A stretch of DNA of 64,000 nucleotides from Nocardia colli (lineage in GTDB: Bacteria > Actinomycetota > Actinomycetes > Mycobacteriales > Mycobacteriaceae), in contig NZ_VXLC01000021.1 in NCBI RefSeq assembly GCF_008704205.1, positions 186,001 through 250,000 on the forward strand, given 5' to 3'. Positions 16,408 through 24,384 of this stretch are shown one piece after another; positions within the stretch are counted from its first letter, which is position 1; every line of letters begins with the position of its first letter. The translations under genes and the position numbers were made by a program. The notes beneath the pieces were generated by a model, which worked only from the letters and a program-made list of their open reading frames with translations, ran no database searches and was not told where the DNA came from.

Positions 16408-17712
16408 CTACCGGTCCGCGAGCCAACTTCCGTGGAACCCGAACGGGACACGGCGTGGAAGGTGGATCGTGGCGACCGATTCGGCGGCCACGTCGTCGGC
16501 ATTCAGGATGGTCAGATCGCTGCGGTCGGTCTCCGCGTTGTAGACGTAGGTCATGAGATAGCCGGGGCCGCCCGGGTTCTGGTCGGCAGGGGCGAAAGCA
16601 GCCTCGCCGGGGATCTTGCCGGGGCCGAACTCGTGCGCGGTCTGACCGCCCGTATGCAGGTCATAGCGGATAAGGGCACCGGAATCGCCGGACACCGCGG
16701 CATGTCCGAAACGGGAATTCAGGCCGACCAGGCGATCGTCCACCCGCGGGAACTCGGCGTTGCGATCGTCCAGCTGATCCTCGGTGACGGTGCCGGCGGT
16801 GAGATCGATGGTCCAGCGCCACAGGGTCGACTTGTCGAAGCCGTCCGACGTTCCGCGCCACAACTCCGGGTAGCGCATCACGTACAGCACGATCTTGCCC
16901 GGTTCGTCATAGGCGTTGAGCGAGTGGAAGACGTAGCAGGGGTCGATCGGGAACCAGCGGACCTCGCCGAACGGGTCGTCACGCCGCAGCACGCCGAGTC
17001 GGGCCTGGTAGTCGTCGCTCCAGCGGAACGGCATGCCGTCGCCGGCGGCCGCGCTGGCCAGGTCGAAAACGACCGGCAGATCCATGAATACGACATGCTC
17101 GGCGGTCAGGTTGAAGTCGTGCTGCATCGTCGCGGCCGGCACATCGATGGGACGGCTGAGCAGCAGGTTGCCGTCGGCGTCGGCGCGGTGGTAGGTCAGG
17201 AAGGGCTCGCCGACCACCTCGTAGCCGAAGAAGTGCAGTTCGCCGGTGACCGGGCAGGTCTTGGGGTGCGCGGTCATCGCGGTGCGCAGCTTGCCGTCGA
17301 AATCGTAAGGGCCGACGGTGTCCAGCTCGCGGGTCAATTCGTAGGGGTAGGACGTTTCGACCAACGCCAGGGTGCGTCCCGCGTGCCGGATGACGTGGGT
17401 GTTGGCGACGCCGGCGGTGAAGGTCCGCTCGCCGGTTTCGCCGTAACTGCGGGCCCCGTCGGTGAAGGTCGAGGTGCGGACCCAGCGATTGCGGTAGGAG
17501 ACCGCGCGGCCGTTCTCGATCCGCACCCCGTGCACCATGCCGTCGCCGGCGAACCAGTGCCGGGCGGCCGCGGCGTGCGGGTTGGGGCCGTTGCGCAGGT
17601 ACCAGCCGGTGAGCTCGGGCGGGATCTGGCCGGTGACCGGGAGGTCGTGCGCGGTCAGTTCCTCGGTGACGGGGGCGAAGTTGCCGGCGAGATAGGGGGC
17701 TGAAGTGGTCAT
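16408..17712 (-). CDS. Carotenoid-cleaving oxygenase (RPE65 family)
   Basis: This 434-aa member of the carotenoid oxygenase family uses non-heme Fe(II) held by four His to cleave polyene or stilbene double bonds. The N-terminal YLRNGPNPHAA and WFAGDGMVHGVRI are family signatures. Likely iron-ligand histidines lie in MTAHPKTCP, MQHDFNLT and YVFHSLNAYDE, and one near the C-terminus (PFGFHGSW). It starts at ATG 17712; a TTG three codons upstream is possible. The membrane-protein gene upstream on the same strand begins its own unit 18 bases before, so the two look co-transcribed under the divergent PadR regulator. No carotenoid biosynthesis genes are present, so the substrate is unknown. Confidence 0.9.
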   Translation of the reverse strand: MTTSAPYLAGNFAPVTEELTAHDLPVTGQIPPELTGWYLRNGPNPHAAAARHWFAGDGMVHGVRIENGRAVSYRNRWVRTSTFTDGARSYGETGERTFTAGVANTHVIRHAGRTLALVETSYPYELTRELDTVGPYDFDGKLRTAMTAHPKTCPVTGELHFFGYEVVGEPFLTYHRADADGNLLLSRPIDVPAATMQHDFNLTAEHVVFMDLPVVFDLASAAAGDGMPFRWSDDYQARLGVLRRDDPFGEVRWFPIDPCYVFHSLNAYDEPGKIVLYVMRYPELWRGTSDGFDKSTLWRWTIDLTAGTVTEDQLDDRNAEFPRVDDRLVGLNSRFGHAAVSGDSGALIRYDLHTGGQTAHEFGPGKIPGEAAFAPADQNPGGPGYLMTYVYNAETDRSDLTILNADDVAAESVATIHLPRRVPFGFHGSWLADR

Positions 17713-17730
17713 GGGAGACAACCGATCTGG

Positions 17731-18285
17731 TCAGGCTTCGGCGCCGGCCGGCGCCTTGGACTGGATGTAGGCGACGTAGCGGATGGTGAAGACCACCGGG
17801 ATCACGAAGGCCAGGACCTGCGCGATGGTCCGCAGGGTCGAGTCGGCGTGCGCGAGCACGGTCAGCACGACGCAGCCGATGGTGAAGCTCGCGGCCCAGA
17901 CCGAGGTGAGCACGTAGGCGGTCCGGATGAACACCGGATTGTCCCAAAGCTCTTTCGGGGCGGACTGTTTCGCGATACCGAGGGTGAACGGCTTACGCAC
18001 GGCCAGCGAGAAGAGCGCGATCAGGGCGAGCACACCCGAGGACAACGCGGGGCTGTAGGGATGCAGGGCGGTGTTCGGATCGGCGAAGGCGAGCACGGTC
18101 AGCGCCGCGAAGAAGACCAGCGATCCGAGGTCGATCATCAGGGCGTCGAGGGTACGGCCGGCCCGGAGTTGACGGGTCACCTCGACCACCGACAGCAGCA
18201 GCGCGATCAACGCGGCCCACTGCCAATGCGCGGCCGGAATGATCGCGTAGACGATCCAGGGGGCGAAAGTGCGCAGGTACGACAT
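17731..18285 (-). CDS. Integral membrane protein, about six TM helices
   Basis: This 184-aa hydrophobic protein starts MSYLRTFAPWIVYAIIP, and hydrophobic segments cover most of its length, separated by short charged loops (RQLRAGRTLDA, RKPFTLGIAKQ). It resembles the septation-protein-A-like or DUF3159-like class of small membrane proteins, but I cannot place it firmly. GAGGAG upstream fixes ATG 18285. It is the first gene of a unit with the carotenoid oxygenase. It might handle the oxygenase's hydrophobic substrate or product; that is inference from adjacency only. Confidence 0.75.
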   Translation of the reverse strand: MSYLRTFAPWIVYAIIPAAHWQWAALIALLLSVVEVTRQLRAGRTLDALMIDLGSLVFFAALTVLAFADPNTALHPYSPALSSGVLALIALFSLAVRKPFTLGIAKQSAPKELWDNPVFIRTAYVLTSVWAASFTIGCVVLTVLAHADSTLRTIAQVLAFVIPVVFTIRYVAYIQSKAPAGAEA

Positions 18286-18327
18286 GTCCGAAGCTCCTCG
18301 ACTCGCGTTACCGCGACGTTCCAGTTG

Positions 18328-18337
18328 TGACATGTCA
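18328..18337. promoter_or_regulatory. Candidate PadR operator
   Basis: TGACATGTCA is a 10-base palindrome in the 105-base divergent gap between the membrane-protein and padR genes. A related half-site GACCTGTCA follows at 18358. PadR proteins typically bind ATGT/ACAT-type dyads. Confidence 0.5.
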
Positions 18338-18390
18338 AAACTAGAGTCTCCGAGTTCGACCTGTCAATAGTGGAATGTAGAGTGAGGGGC

Positions 18391-18909
18391 ATGAGTCTCC
18401 GGTACGCCATGCTCGGACTGCTGGCCGACCGCCCGGCCAGCGGATACGACCTGCTGCAGCGGTTCAAGTTCTCGCTGGCCAATGTCTGGTCCGCGACACA
18501 GAGCCAGATCTATACCGAGCTGGGCAAGCTCGCCGAGGCCGACCTGATCGCCGTGTCCGACGAAGGCCCGCGCGGCCGTAAGGAATACACGATCACCGAG
18601 GCCGGCCTCACGGAGCTGCGACACTGGCTCACCGACACCAGGCCGAAACGGGTGATCCGCAACGAGACGCTGCTGCGCGTCTTCTTCCTCGGCGTGGTGT
18701 CGCAGGCGCAGGCCGCCGACTATCTGGACGGCATCGCGAACACATCCGGCAAGGGGCACAAGGAACTACTCGCACTCAAAGAGACCATCGACTGGGACGA
18801 CAACGACTTCTCCCGGTACGGCCGCATCGCGATGGAGTGGGGCGAACGCTTCTACGCGATGAACGAAGAGTGGGCCAGGTGGGCGATGGAGCAGCTCCCC
18901 GAGGACTGA
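18391..18909 (+). CDS. PadR family transcriptional regulator
   Basis: This 172-aa protein has the PadR winged helix (MSLRYAMLGLLADRPASGYDLLQRF, then SQIYTELGKLAEADLI and GRKEYTITEAGLTELRHW) and the C-terminal helical Vir-like dimerisation domain. GAGGGG lies just before ATG 18391. It is divergent from the membrane protein/carotenoid oxygenase unit, and the intervening TGACATGTCA palindrome makes it the likely repressor of that unit. The effector is unknown. Confidence 0.88.
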   Translation: MSLRYAMLGLLADRPASGYDLLQRFKFSLANVWSATQSQIYTELGKLAEADLIAVSDEGPRGRKEYTITEAGLTELRHWLTDTRPKRVIRNETLLRVFFLGVVSQAQAADYLDGIANTSGKGHKELLALKETIDWDDNDFSRYGRIAMEWGERFYAMNEEWARWAMEQLPED

Positions 18910-18922
18910 AATCCGTTGCGGC

Positions 18923-20191
18923 TCAGCGCAGGATGCCTGCGGCCTTGGCGGCTCGCAGCCAGTCCGGGAATTCCCCGAGCAGGCGGGCGTACAGCTCGCC
19001 GTCGTCGACCCGATCGATGTCGTCGAGTGCGAAAAAGCCCGCGTTGTCGACGATTCGGTCGGTCATCTCGTCGAGCGAGCGCAGCAGGCCGTAATTGGCC
19101 CGGCCGAGTCCGATGAACTGCCAGAAGGCGGGCAGGTGCGAGGCCTCGCGCATGAGCGCGGCGATCTCGCGCTTGTTCGCGAAGCCGCCATCGGTGAAGA
19201 ACAGGATCAGCGTCGGACCGTCGCCGGGGCGCAGCGACGCCATGATGTCGCGCATGATCGGCAATTCGTCGTTGCGGCCGCCGATTCGGGTGTAGTCGAT
19301 GCCCGCGTGGGTGCCACTGAGATGCAGAAAGGTCTGCGCCCATTCGTCGCTGCGCTCCACGGTGATGTCGGGCAGCTTGGCGAACGAGAGGGCATAGAGG
19401 TACGCCTCGAGTGCGCCGTTGTCGTCCAATTGGGTTGCCACCGGGACCATCCGCTGCACCACGCGATGCACCACCTGGTTGCGATACTGCTTGAGCATGC
19501 TGCCGGTCTTGTCGATCACCAGCACCACGCGGGCACGAATTCCGAAGGCGTCCTTGCTGATCAGCACCTTGGCGACGGCGCGCTTGCGCAAGTCCAGTTT
19601 CTCCCGCTTCTCGAACGAGAGCGCGGCCTCGCCGGGGACGGTGCGCACCTGGAGATCCGATCCGGACGGCATCGAGACAGGCTGCGGTGCCGCAGTTTCG
19701 GGCGTATCGTCCACGCGCACACCATGATCGGTGACCAGATCGGCGAATCCGCCGGCGTATCCCTGCCCCACCGCCCGCACTTTCCACTCGGCACCCCGCC
19801 GGTACAACTCGAGTGCAATCACCACGGACTCACTGCCGAGACCCTCGATCCGGTACTCGTACAACGCATTTCCGGACGCATCGGCCACCGTAGCCACCGG
19901 CGCGGCGAACCGGCCGAACGTAACGCCCGGATCATCCAACGTGACCACCGCCCGCAACTGCGCGATCTCCGTCGGCACTTCAGCGAACGAAACCTCCAGC
20001 ACCCCAGACCGCAGCACAACCCCGGGAGCCTCGGGCTGATTGAAGAACACGAAGTCGGCATCCGAGCGCACCGTGCCCGCCGCGGTCACCAGCAACGCCG
20101 ACACATCGACCGCCGCCGCGCTGCGCACCGACACCACCACCCGCGGCTGCGCCAGCGCCCCGTTCTGCCCTTTGACCAGTGCAGCACCCAC
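18923..20191 (-). CDS. TerD-vWA fusion protein (TerF-like)
   Basis: This 422-aa protein has an N-terminal TerD domain (starts VGAALVKGQNGAL; DADFVFFNQPEAPG; LELYRRGAEWKVRAVGQGY) to about residue 165. After a Pro/Ser linker comes a von Willebrand factor A domain with metal-site residues in VVLVIDKTGSM, the later TRIGGRNDELP and ILFFTDGGFAN. Such TerF-like proteins accompany tellurite/stress (Ter) modules and are thought to work with TerD proteins at the membrane. The start is GTG with GGGAG six bases upstream. It is convergent with padR and lies about 8.8 kb from the TerD-HNH gene, with no other ter genes visible. Confidence 0.88.
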   Translation of the reverse strand: MGAALVKGQNGALAQPRVVVSVRSAAAVDVSALLVTAAGTVRSDADFVFFNQPEAPGVVLRSGVLEVSFAEVPTEIAQLRAVVTLDDPGVTFGRFAAPVATVADASGNALYEYRIEGLGSESVVIALELYRRGAEWKVRAVGQGYAGGFADLVTDHGVRVDDTPETAAPQPVSMPSGSDLQVRTVPGEAALSFEKREKLDLRKRAVAKVLISKDAFGIRARVVLVIDKTGSMLKQYRNQVVHRVVQRMVPVATQLDDNGALEAYLYALSFAKLPDITVERSDEWAQTFLHLSGTHAGIDYTRIGGRNDELPIMRDIMASLRPGDGPTLILFFTDGGFANKREIAALMREASHLPAFWQFIGLGRANYGLLRSLDEMTDRIVDNAGFFALDDIDRVDDGELYARLLGEFPDWLRAAKAAGILR

Positions 20192-20310
20192 CGCGACTCC
20201 CTATTCCGGACCTACGAACGTACAGGTTAGGGCAGTCCCTACCCGAGCGCCGAGGGATCCGGCCGCCAGCCGGTCGTGCGACTCAGGTCACAGCCCTTGC
20301 GTTCGGAACA

Positions 20311-20343
20311 GTTGTAACTACACAATAGTTGTGTGATTACAAC
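20311..20343. promoter_or_regulatory. Large palindrome (MarR operator candidate) overlapping the exporter start
   Basis: Fifteen-base arms, starting GTTGTAACTACACAA, flank TAG; two positions differ between the arms. The core ACACAA-TAG-TTGTGT is perfect. The site overlaps the GTG start at 20333. The MarR gene downstream of the exporter is the obvious regulator. Confidence 0.7.
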
Positions 20344-21709
20344 CGTTCCGGAGATGACCGCGCGGCGTAAAACGCTCGTGCTGGCCACCTGTTGCCTCAG
20401 CCTGCTGATCGTCTCGATGGACTCGACGATCGTGAATGTGGCGATACCCGCGATCCAGACCGATCTGGACGCGCCGCTGTCCCGGTTGCAGTGGATCGTC
20501 GACGTCTACACGCTCACGCTGGCCAGCCTGTTGATGCTGGCGGGGGCCACCGCGGACCGGTTCGGGCGGCGGCGGGTGTTCCGGATCGGGCTGGTCACCT
20601 TCGCGATCGGGTCGCTGCTGTGCAGCCTCGCGCCGTCCATCGAGATCTTGATCGGCGCCCGGTTCTTGCAGGCGATCGGCGGCTCGATGCTCAATCCGGT
20701 GGCGATGTCGATCATCACCACGGTGTTCACCGGACGGATGGAACGCGCCCGCGCGATCGGTGTCTGGGGTGCGGTGGTCGGCATCTCGATGGCTCTCGGG
20801 CCGACGGTCGGCGGCGTGCTGATCGATGCGCTCGGCTGGCCGTCGGTGTTCTGGATCAACCTGCCGATCTGCCTGATCGCGCTGGTGTTCACCGTGCTGT
20901 TCGTGCCGGAGTCGAAGTCGGCGACGTTCCGCGGCATCGACCCGATCGGGCAGGTGCTCGCGGTGGTGTTCCTGTTCACCACGGTGTTCGGGCTGATCGA
21001 ACGGATGCCGCTGATCTTCGTGGTCTCGGCGCTCGCGCTGGCCGCGTTCGTCTACTACGAGTCGCGCCGTGTGGATCCCTTCATCGATCTGCGGTTCTTC
21101 CGCAGCGTGCCGTTCGCCTCGGCGACGGTGATCGCCATCTTCTCCTTCGCCGCGCTCGGCGCGTTCCTGTTCAGCTGCTCGCTGTATCTGCAGAACGTGC
21201 GGCACTACACGGCGGTGCACACGGGTCTGCTGTATCTGGCGATGGCCGTCGCCGTGGTGATCGTCTCGCCGCTGTCCGGTCGCCTGGTCGGCCGGGTCGG
21301 GACCAAGCCGTCGCTGATCGGCGCGGGCATGATGATGACGCTGGCCGCCGTCCTGCTCACCACACTCGACGCGCATACCCCGGTGTGGGCACTGGTGATC
21401 ATGTTCGCGCTCTTCGGGATCGGATTCGGCGCGGTGAACGCGCCGATCACCACCACCGCGGTCAGCGGGATGCCGCTGGATCGGGCGGGCGCCGCGTCGG
21501 CGGTGGCCTCGACCAGCCGCCAGGTCGGTGTCAGCATCGGTGTCGCGCTGTGCGGCGCGCTGGCCGGCGCGGGACTGTGGTGGGTGATCGCGGTGTTCAC
21601 CGCGGGCGTCGCCATACTCGGCGTAGTCGCGAACACGCCGTGGGCCAAGCGGTCCAGTGACCGCGTCGCCCCGCTACTGGAACAGAAAGTGCCCGTTCAT
21701 GCCGCATGA
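20333..21709 (+). CDS. MFS drug exporter, DHA2 (EmrB/QacA) family
   Basis: This 458-aa membrane transporter of the 14-helix DHA2 class starts with motif D1 (SMDSTIVNVAIPAIQ) in helix 1, ADRFGRRRVFRIGL as motif A after helix 2, and the antiporter helix VVGISMALGPTVGGVLID as motif C. It probably exports hydrophobic drugs or lipids in exchange for protons. The start may be GTG 20333, which lies inside the palindrome and suggests a leaderless or very short leader mRNA, or ATG 20354. The marR gene overlaps its end by 11 bases, so the two are co-transcribed and autoregulated. Confidence 0.9.
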   Translation: MITTVPEMTARRKTLVLATCCLSLLIVSMDSTIVNVAIPAIQTDLDAPLSRLQWIVDVYTLTLASLLMLAGATADRFGRRRVFRIGLVTFAIGSLLCSLAPSIEILIGARFLQAIGGSMLNPVAMSIITTVFTGRMERARAIGVWGAVVGISMALGPTVGGVLIDALGWPSVFWINLPICLIALVFTVLFVPESKSATFRGIDPIGQVLAVVFLFTTVFGLIERMPLIFVVSALALAAFVYYESRRVDPFIDLRFFRSVPFASATVIAIFSFAALGAFLFSCSLYLQNVRHYTAVHTGLLYLAMAVAVVIVSPLSGRLVGRVGTKPSLIGAGMMMTLAAVLLTTLDAHTPVWALVIMFALFGIGFGAVNAPITTTAVSGMPLDRAGAASAVASTSRQVGVSIGVALCGALAGAGLWWVIAVFTAGVAILGVVANTPWAKRSSDRVAPLLEQKVPVHAA

Positions 21710-22118
21710 CAATCCCACCCCCGACGAGGTGTGGGCCCTGCTCACCCGCATCGTGATGTATTCGCGCGACCCGTGGCGGCGGGCCGCGAGCGAGCGGGCC
21801 GGGGTGTCGTTCAGCCGGATCCGGGTGCTGCGCCGGCTGCGGACCGGGCCGATGACGGTCAAACAGCTGGCGCACGCCGCGGCCATGGACGCCCCGGCGG
21901 CCACGGTCGCGGTGAACGATCTCGAGGAACAGGGTTACGTCGTCCGGGAGATCGATCCCACCAACCGGCGGCAAAAGCTGGTGTCCATCACCGATGCGGG
22001 TCGCGCGGTGCTCGCCAAGGCGCTGGCGACCCCGGATCCCGCGCCGGAATCGGTCACCGCGTTGTCCGCCGACGAACTGCGCGCGCTACGCGACATCCTC
22101 AGCCGGATCGAGCACTGA
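21699..22118 (+). CDS. MarR family transcriptional regulator
   Basis: This 139-aa winged-helix regulator reads FSRIRVLRRLRTGPMTVKQLAHAAAMDAPAATVAVNDLEEQGYVVREIDPTNRRQKLVSIT through the DNA-binding helix and the wing (DPTNRRQK), followed by the C-terminal dimer helix. It overlaps the exporter gene by 11 bases. It should repress the exporter through the palindrome at 20311-20343 and be released by a drug-like ligand. It is convergent with the secreted hypothetical gene, seven bases away. Confidence 0.9.
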   Translation: MPHDNPTPDEVWALLTRIVMYSRDPWRRAASERAGVSFSRIRVLRRLRTGPMTVKQLAHAAAMDAPAATVAVNDLEEQGYVVREIDPTNRRQKLVSITDAGRAVLAKALATPDPAPESVTALSADELRALRDILSRIEH

Positions 22119-22124
22119 AAACAT

Positions 22125-22808
22125 TCAGGCGCTGACGAATTCGCGATCACCGTACTGAACACCGGCCGCATCCCAGGTACCGCCGAGACCCGCGACGAAG
22201 TGTTGCGCCAACACCATATCGGCGACATCGGCCACGAGAATCAACGTGCCGGCCTCGGTGACCGAACCGCCGACGAGCCGTTCGCGAGCCACCGGATCGG
22301 CGACCAGCGAGTCCCGGAACCGCTGCACGTCGACCCCGGCGACGGTGACCGTAAAGGCATCCACCCCAGGCGAATTCGCGGCGAGCCGCTGGAAGGTCAG
22401 CACCGATTCCTGCTGATACCGGGTACGTACCTGGTCGGCGATCTGCCGGAGCTCGGCGCTGTCGACACAGGCGAGATGGAACTCGCGGGACCGCTCATAG
22501 GTCGCCTGCTGCCGCTCGTCCGACCAGAACACGCCGCTGACCAACGTCGAGCCGACGGGTAATCCGATGTGCTGCACCGCGATTGCGTCGACGGACAGTT
22601 CGAACCCGTCCAGCCGGTTACGCAGTCGCTCATCCTGCGGGTCGGTGATGGTCGCGGTGTTGTCGGTGGCGAACAGTTCCGCGGTGGGCTGCAACGGATT
22701 TCCCGCCGCACACGCCGCCGGTCCGGCCGCGGCCGGCCCCACTCCCCCGAGCAATCCCGCACTGACGAACACCGACGCAACGACTGCCACCATCCGTGCC
22801 GCGATCAT
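22125..22808 (-). CDS. Secreted hypothetical protein
   Basis: This 227-aa protein has a Sec signal peptide (MIAARMVAVVASVFVSAGLLGG... cleavage near AAAGP). I do not recognise the mature domain. It contains segments such as ITDPQDERLRNRLDGFE, STLVSGVFWSDERQQATYERSREFHLACV and LAQHFVAGLGGTWDA, and resembles actinobacterial exported proteins of unknown function. Two cysteines in the mature part (PAACAAGN, LACVD) could form a disulfide. GGGAGG upstream supports ATG 22808. Confidence 0.7.
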   Translation of the reverse strand: MIAARMVAVVASVFVSAGLLGGVGPAAAGPAACAAGNPLQPTAELFATDNTATITDPQDERLRNRLDGFELSVDAIAVQHIGLPVGSTLVSGVFWSDERQQATYERSREFHLACVDSAELRQIADQVRTRYQQESVLTFQRLAANSPGVDAFTVTVAGVDVQRFRDSLVADPVARERLVGGSVTEAGTLILVADVADMVLAQHFVAGLGGTWDAAGVQYGDREFVSA

Positions 22809-22909
22809 TCCGATCCTCCCGAGTCGCTGATCAACGCGATAGACCACAGCACCCTATCGCCGGACTCGGCGAACTCGCGACGTTTTTTACGCACGCCCCC
22901 GGACATGGA

Positions 22910-22946
22910 CGAGCGGGTGGCGCCCGGTAGGGCGCACACCCGCTCG
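22910..22946 (-). terminator. Terminator hairpin after the first csbD gene
   Basis: CGAGCGGGTG pairs with CACCCGCTCG, with an inner GCGCC/GGCGC stem and loop around CGGTAG. It lies about 24 bases past the csbD stop on the minus strand. Confidence 0.65.
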
Positions 22947-22969
22947 ACAGCAGTCGACCGAACTATCGG

Positions 22970-23143
22970 TCAGTTGCGGAAGGCATCCTTGATCTTCTCG
23001 CCTGCATCCTTGAGGTTGGACTTGACCTGGTCGGCCTTGCCCTCGTTCTTCAGGCCCTGGTCGTCGGTGGCGTCACCGAACTTCTCCTTCGCCTGGCCGG
23101 CGAGATCCTCAGCCTTGTTCTTGGCCTTGTCAGCTGTGCTCAC
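22970..23143 (-). CDS. CsbD family stress protein
   Basis: This 57-aa charged helical protein has the CsbD signature AKNKAEDLAGQAKEKFGDATDD, with two amphipathic repeats (KAEDLAGQAKEKFGD; KADQVKSNLKDAGEKIKD). CsbD proteins are small general-stress proteins induced by SigB/SigF-type sigma factors; the molecular role is unknown. The start is GTG 23143. A SigF-like promoter lies about 64 bases upstream, in keeping with the sigF gene 8 kb away. A second family member is at 56618. Confidence 0.88.
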   Translation of the reverse strand: MSTADKAKNKAEDLAGQAKEKFGDATDDQGLKNEGKADQVKSNLKDAGEKIKDAFRN

Positions 23144-23206
23144 TTGTCTAACCCCTTCCGAATCGGGTTCGACCGACCTGCCTTTTTCGGGCCAGTCGAG
23201 TGCCGG

Positions 23207-23231
23207 ATAACCGGCTCGCGCCGTCGCAAAC
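23207..23231 (-). promoter_or_regulatory. SigF/SigB-type promoter of the first csbD gene
   Basis: On the minus strand GTTT (23231-23228), a 15-base spacer and GGTTAT (23212-23207) resemble the GGTTT-N15-17-GGGTA consensus of mycobacterial SigF, with one mismatch in the -10 element. Confidence 0.5.
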
Positions 23232-23340
23232 ACCCGCGGGTCAGTTCCGGTACCGCCGGCATTCCGCACGCAGCCCTCCGAGCTGGGGATACGGCGTGGA
23301 GTTCGAGGTGAAAATCCCTCGAGTCCAACCGTGTGGCCCC

Positions 23341-23362
23341 CCGGGTCCGCGACCGGACCCGG
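23341..23362 (+). promoter_or_regulatory. Hairpin overlapping the Shine-Dalgarno of the next gene
   Basis: CCGGGTCCG and CGGACCCGG form a perfect 9-base stem with loop CGAC. The last two Gs belong to the GGAGG ribosome binding site of the gene at 23370, so the structure could limit translation. Confidence 0.5.
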
Positions 23363-23369
23363 AGGAATC

Positions 23370-23696
23370 ATGGCCCGCGTATCTCGCGGCGACCGCGTCC
23401 AGCACGCGGCCTCGCGTCCGCTACCCACCACCGCGCAGCTGTACGACACCACCGAGTTCGCCGAGCTGGGCGATCGGCTGGTTCGACAATTGTTCGATAC
23501 CGGCCTGCGCCTGGACACGATCCGCATGGCCTTCGACCAAGACGGGTTGACCACGGCGGAGCTCGACGAACACCGTGGCGCCATCGTCGACATCCTCACC
23601 CGCCTCGATTCGATGATCCGCACGACCGGCCTGGCGATGCTCGACTTGACCGCGACCGCACCCATGGGTGAACTACGCAGCAGGCGACGGCGATAA
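23370..23696 (+). CDS. Hypothetical protein, 108 aa, helical
   Basis: I do not recognise this small soluble protein. It is mostly helical: TTAQLYDTTEFAELGDRLVRQLFDTGLRLDTIR and AELDEHRGAIVDILTRLDSMIRTTGLAML suggest a two- to three-helix bundle, followed by an Arg-rich end (LRSRRRR). GGAGG five bases before ATG 23370 makes the start clear. Its place just before the signalling island and behind a GC-rich hairpin suggests a regulated small sensor or adaptor, but that is inference. Confidence 0.65.
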   Translation: MARVSRGDRVQHAASRPLPTTAQLYDTTEFAELGDRLVRQLFDTGLRLDTIRMAFDQDGLTTAELDEHRGAIVDILTRLDSMIRTTGLAMLDLTATAPMGELRSRRRR

Positions 23697-23796
23697 GACC
23701 CCCGGCCACGCCGCGCCGGACCGCAGCCGTCACTGGGCGGGTAACCGCCACCGCGTTACGCTGACCTCGTGCATCTCACGGCTGGTCGGTTCGACC

Positions 23797-24384
23797 ATGA
23801 CCACGAATGATCAATACGCCGTCGTCGCCATAGCCTCGTCGGCGGGCGGTATCACCGCACTGTTCAAAGTTCTCGGCGATCTCCCGGCCGCGCTGCCGGT
23901 CCCCGTCCTCATCGTTCAGCACCTCGATCCGCGCCACAAGACCGTGCTGGCCGAATTGCTCTCGCGCCGAACCGAATTGCAGGTAAAGCTGGCCGAGTCG
24001 GGCGACGTCGTCCAGCCGGGCGTCGTGTACATCGCGCCACCGAACTACCACCTGCTGGTGGAGCCGCGCGGCATCCTCGCGCTGTCCGGCAGTGAGCTCG
24101 TCCACTTCGTCCGGCCCTCGGCCGACCTGCTGTTCGAATCGGTGGCCGGCGCATACGGTTCACGCGCGATCGCTTGCGTGCTGAGCGGCACAGGGCGCGA
24201 CGGCGCCAGTGGAGTCAGCGCAGTAAAGTCACGAGGCGGCACGGTAGTCGTGCAAGATCCCGACAACGCGGAATTCAACGGCATGCCGCACGCGGCTGTG
24301 GCGACCGGCAGCGCGGATCTTGTTGTGCCACTTGACGAGATCGCCGACGTAATCCGAGGCCTGGTAATAGAGAGCGCATTATGA
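23797..24384 (+). CDS. CheB-type protein-glutamate methylesterase domain protein
   Basis: This 195-aa protein is the CheB catalytic domain alone, without a receiver domain. The nucleophile is Ser15 in ASSAGG, the His is in VQHLDPRHKTVL, and the Asp is in SGTGRDGASG. GVVYIAPPNYHLLV is the family's central strand. CheB removes methyl groups from glutamyl esters of chemoreceptors; no receptors are encoded here. The stop overlaps the CheR-PAS start by four bases (ATGA), so the two are translationally coupled. They resemble the CheB/CheR/PAS complexes seen in non-motile bacteria, which probably act on another signalling partner. Confidence 0.88.
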   Translation: MTTNDQYAVVAIASSAGGITALFKVLGDLPAALPVPVLIVQHLDPRHKTVLAELLSRRTELQVKLAESGDVVQPGVVYIAPPNYHLLVEPRGILALSGSELVHFVRPSADLLFESVAGAYGSRAIACVLSGTGRDGASGVSAVKSRGGTVVVQDPDNAEFNGMPHAAVATGSADLVVPLDEIADVIRGLVIESAL

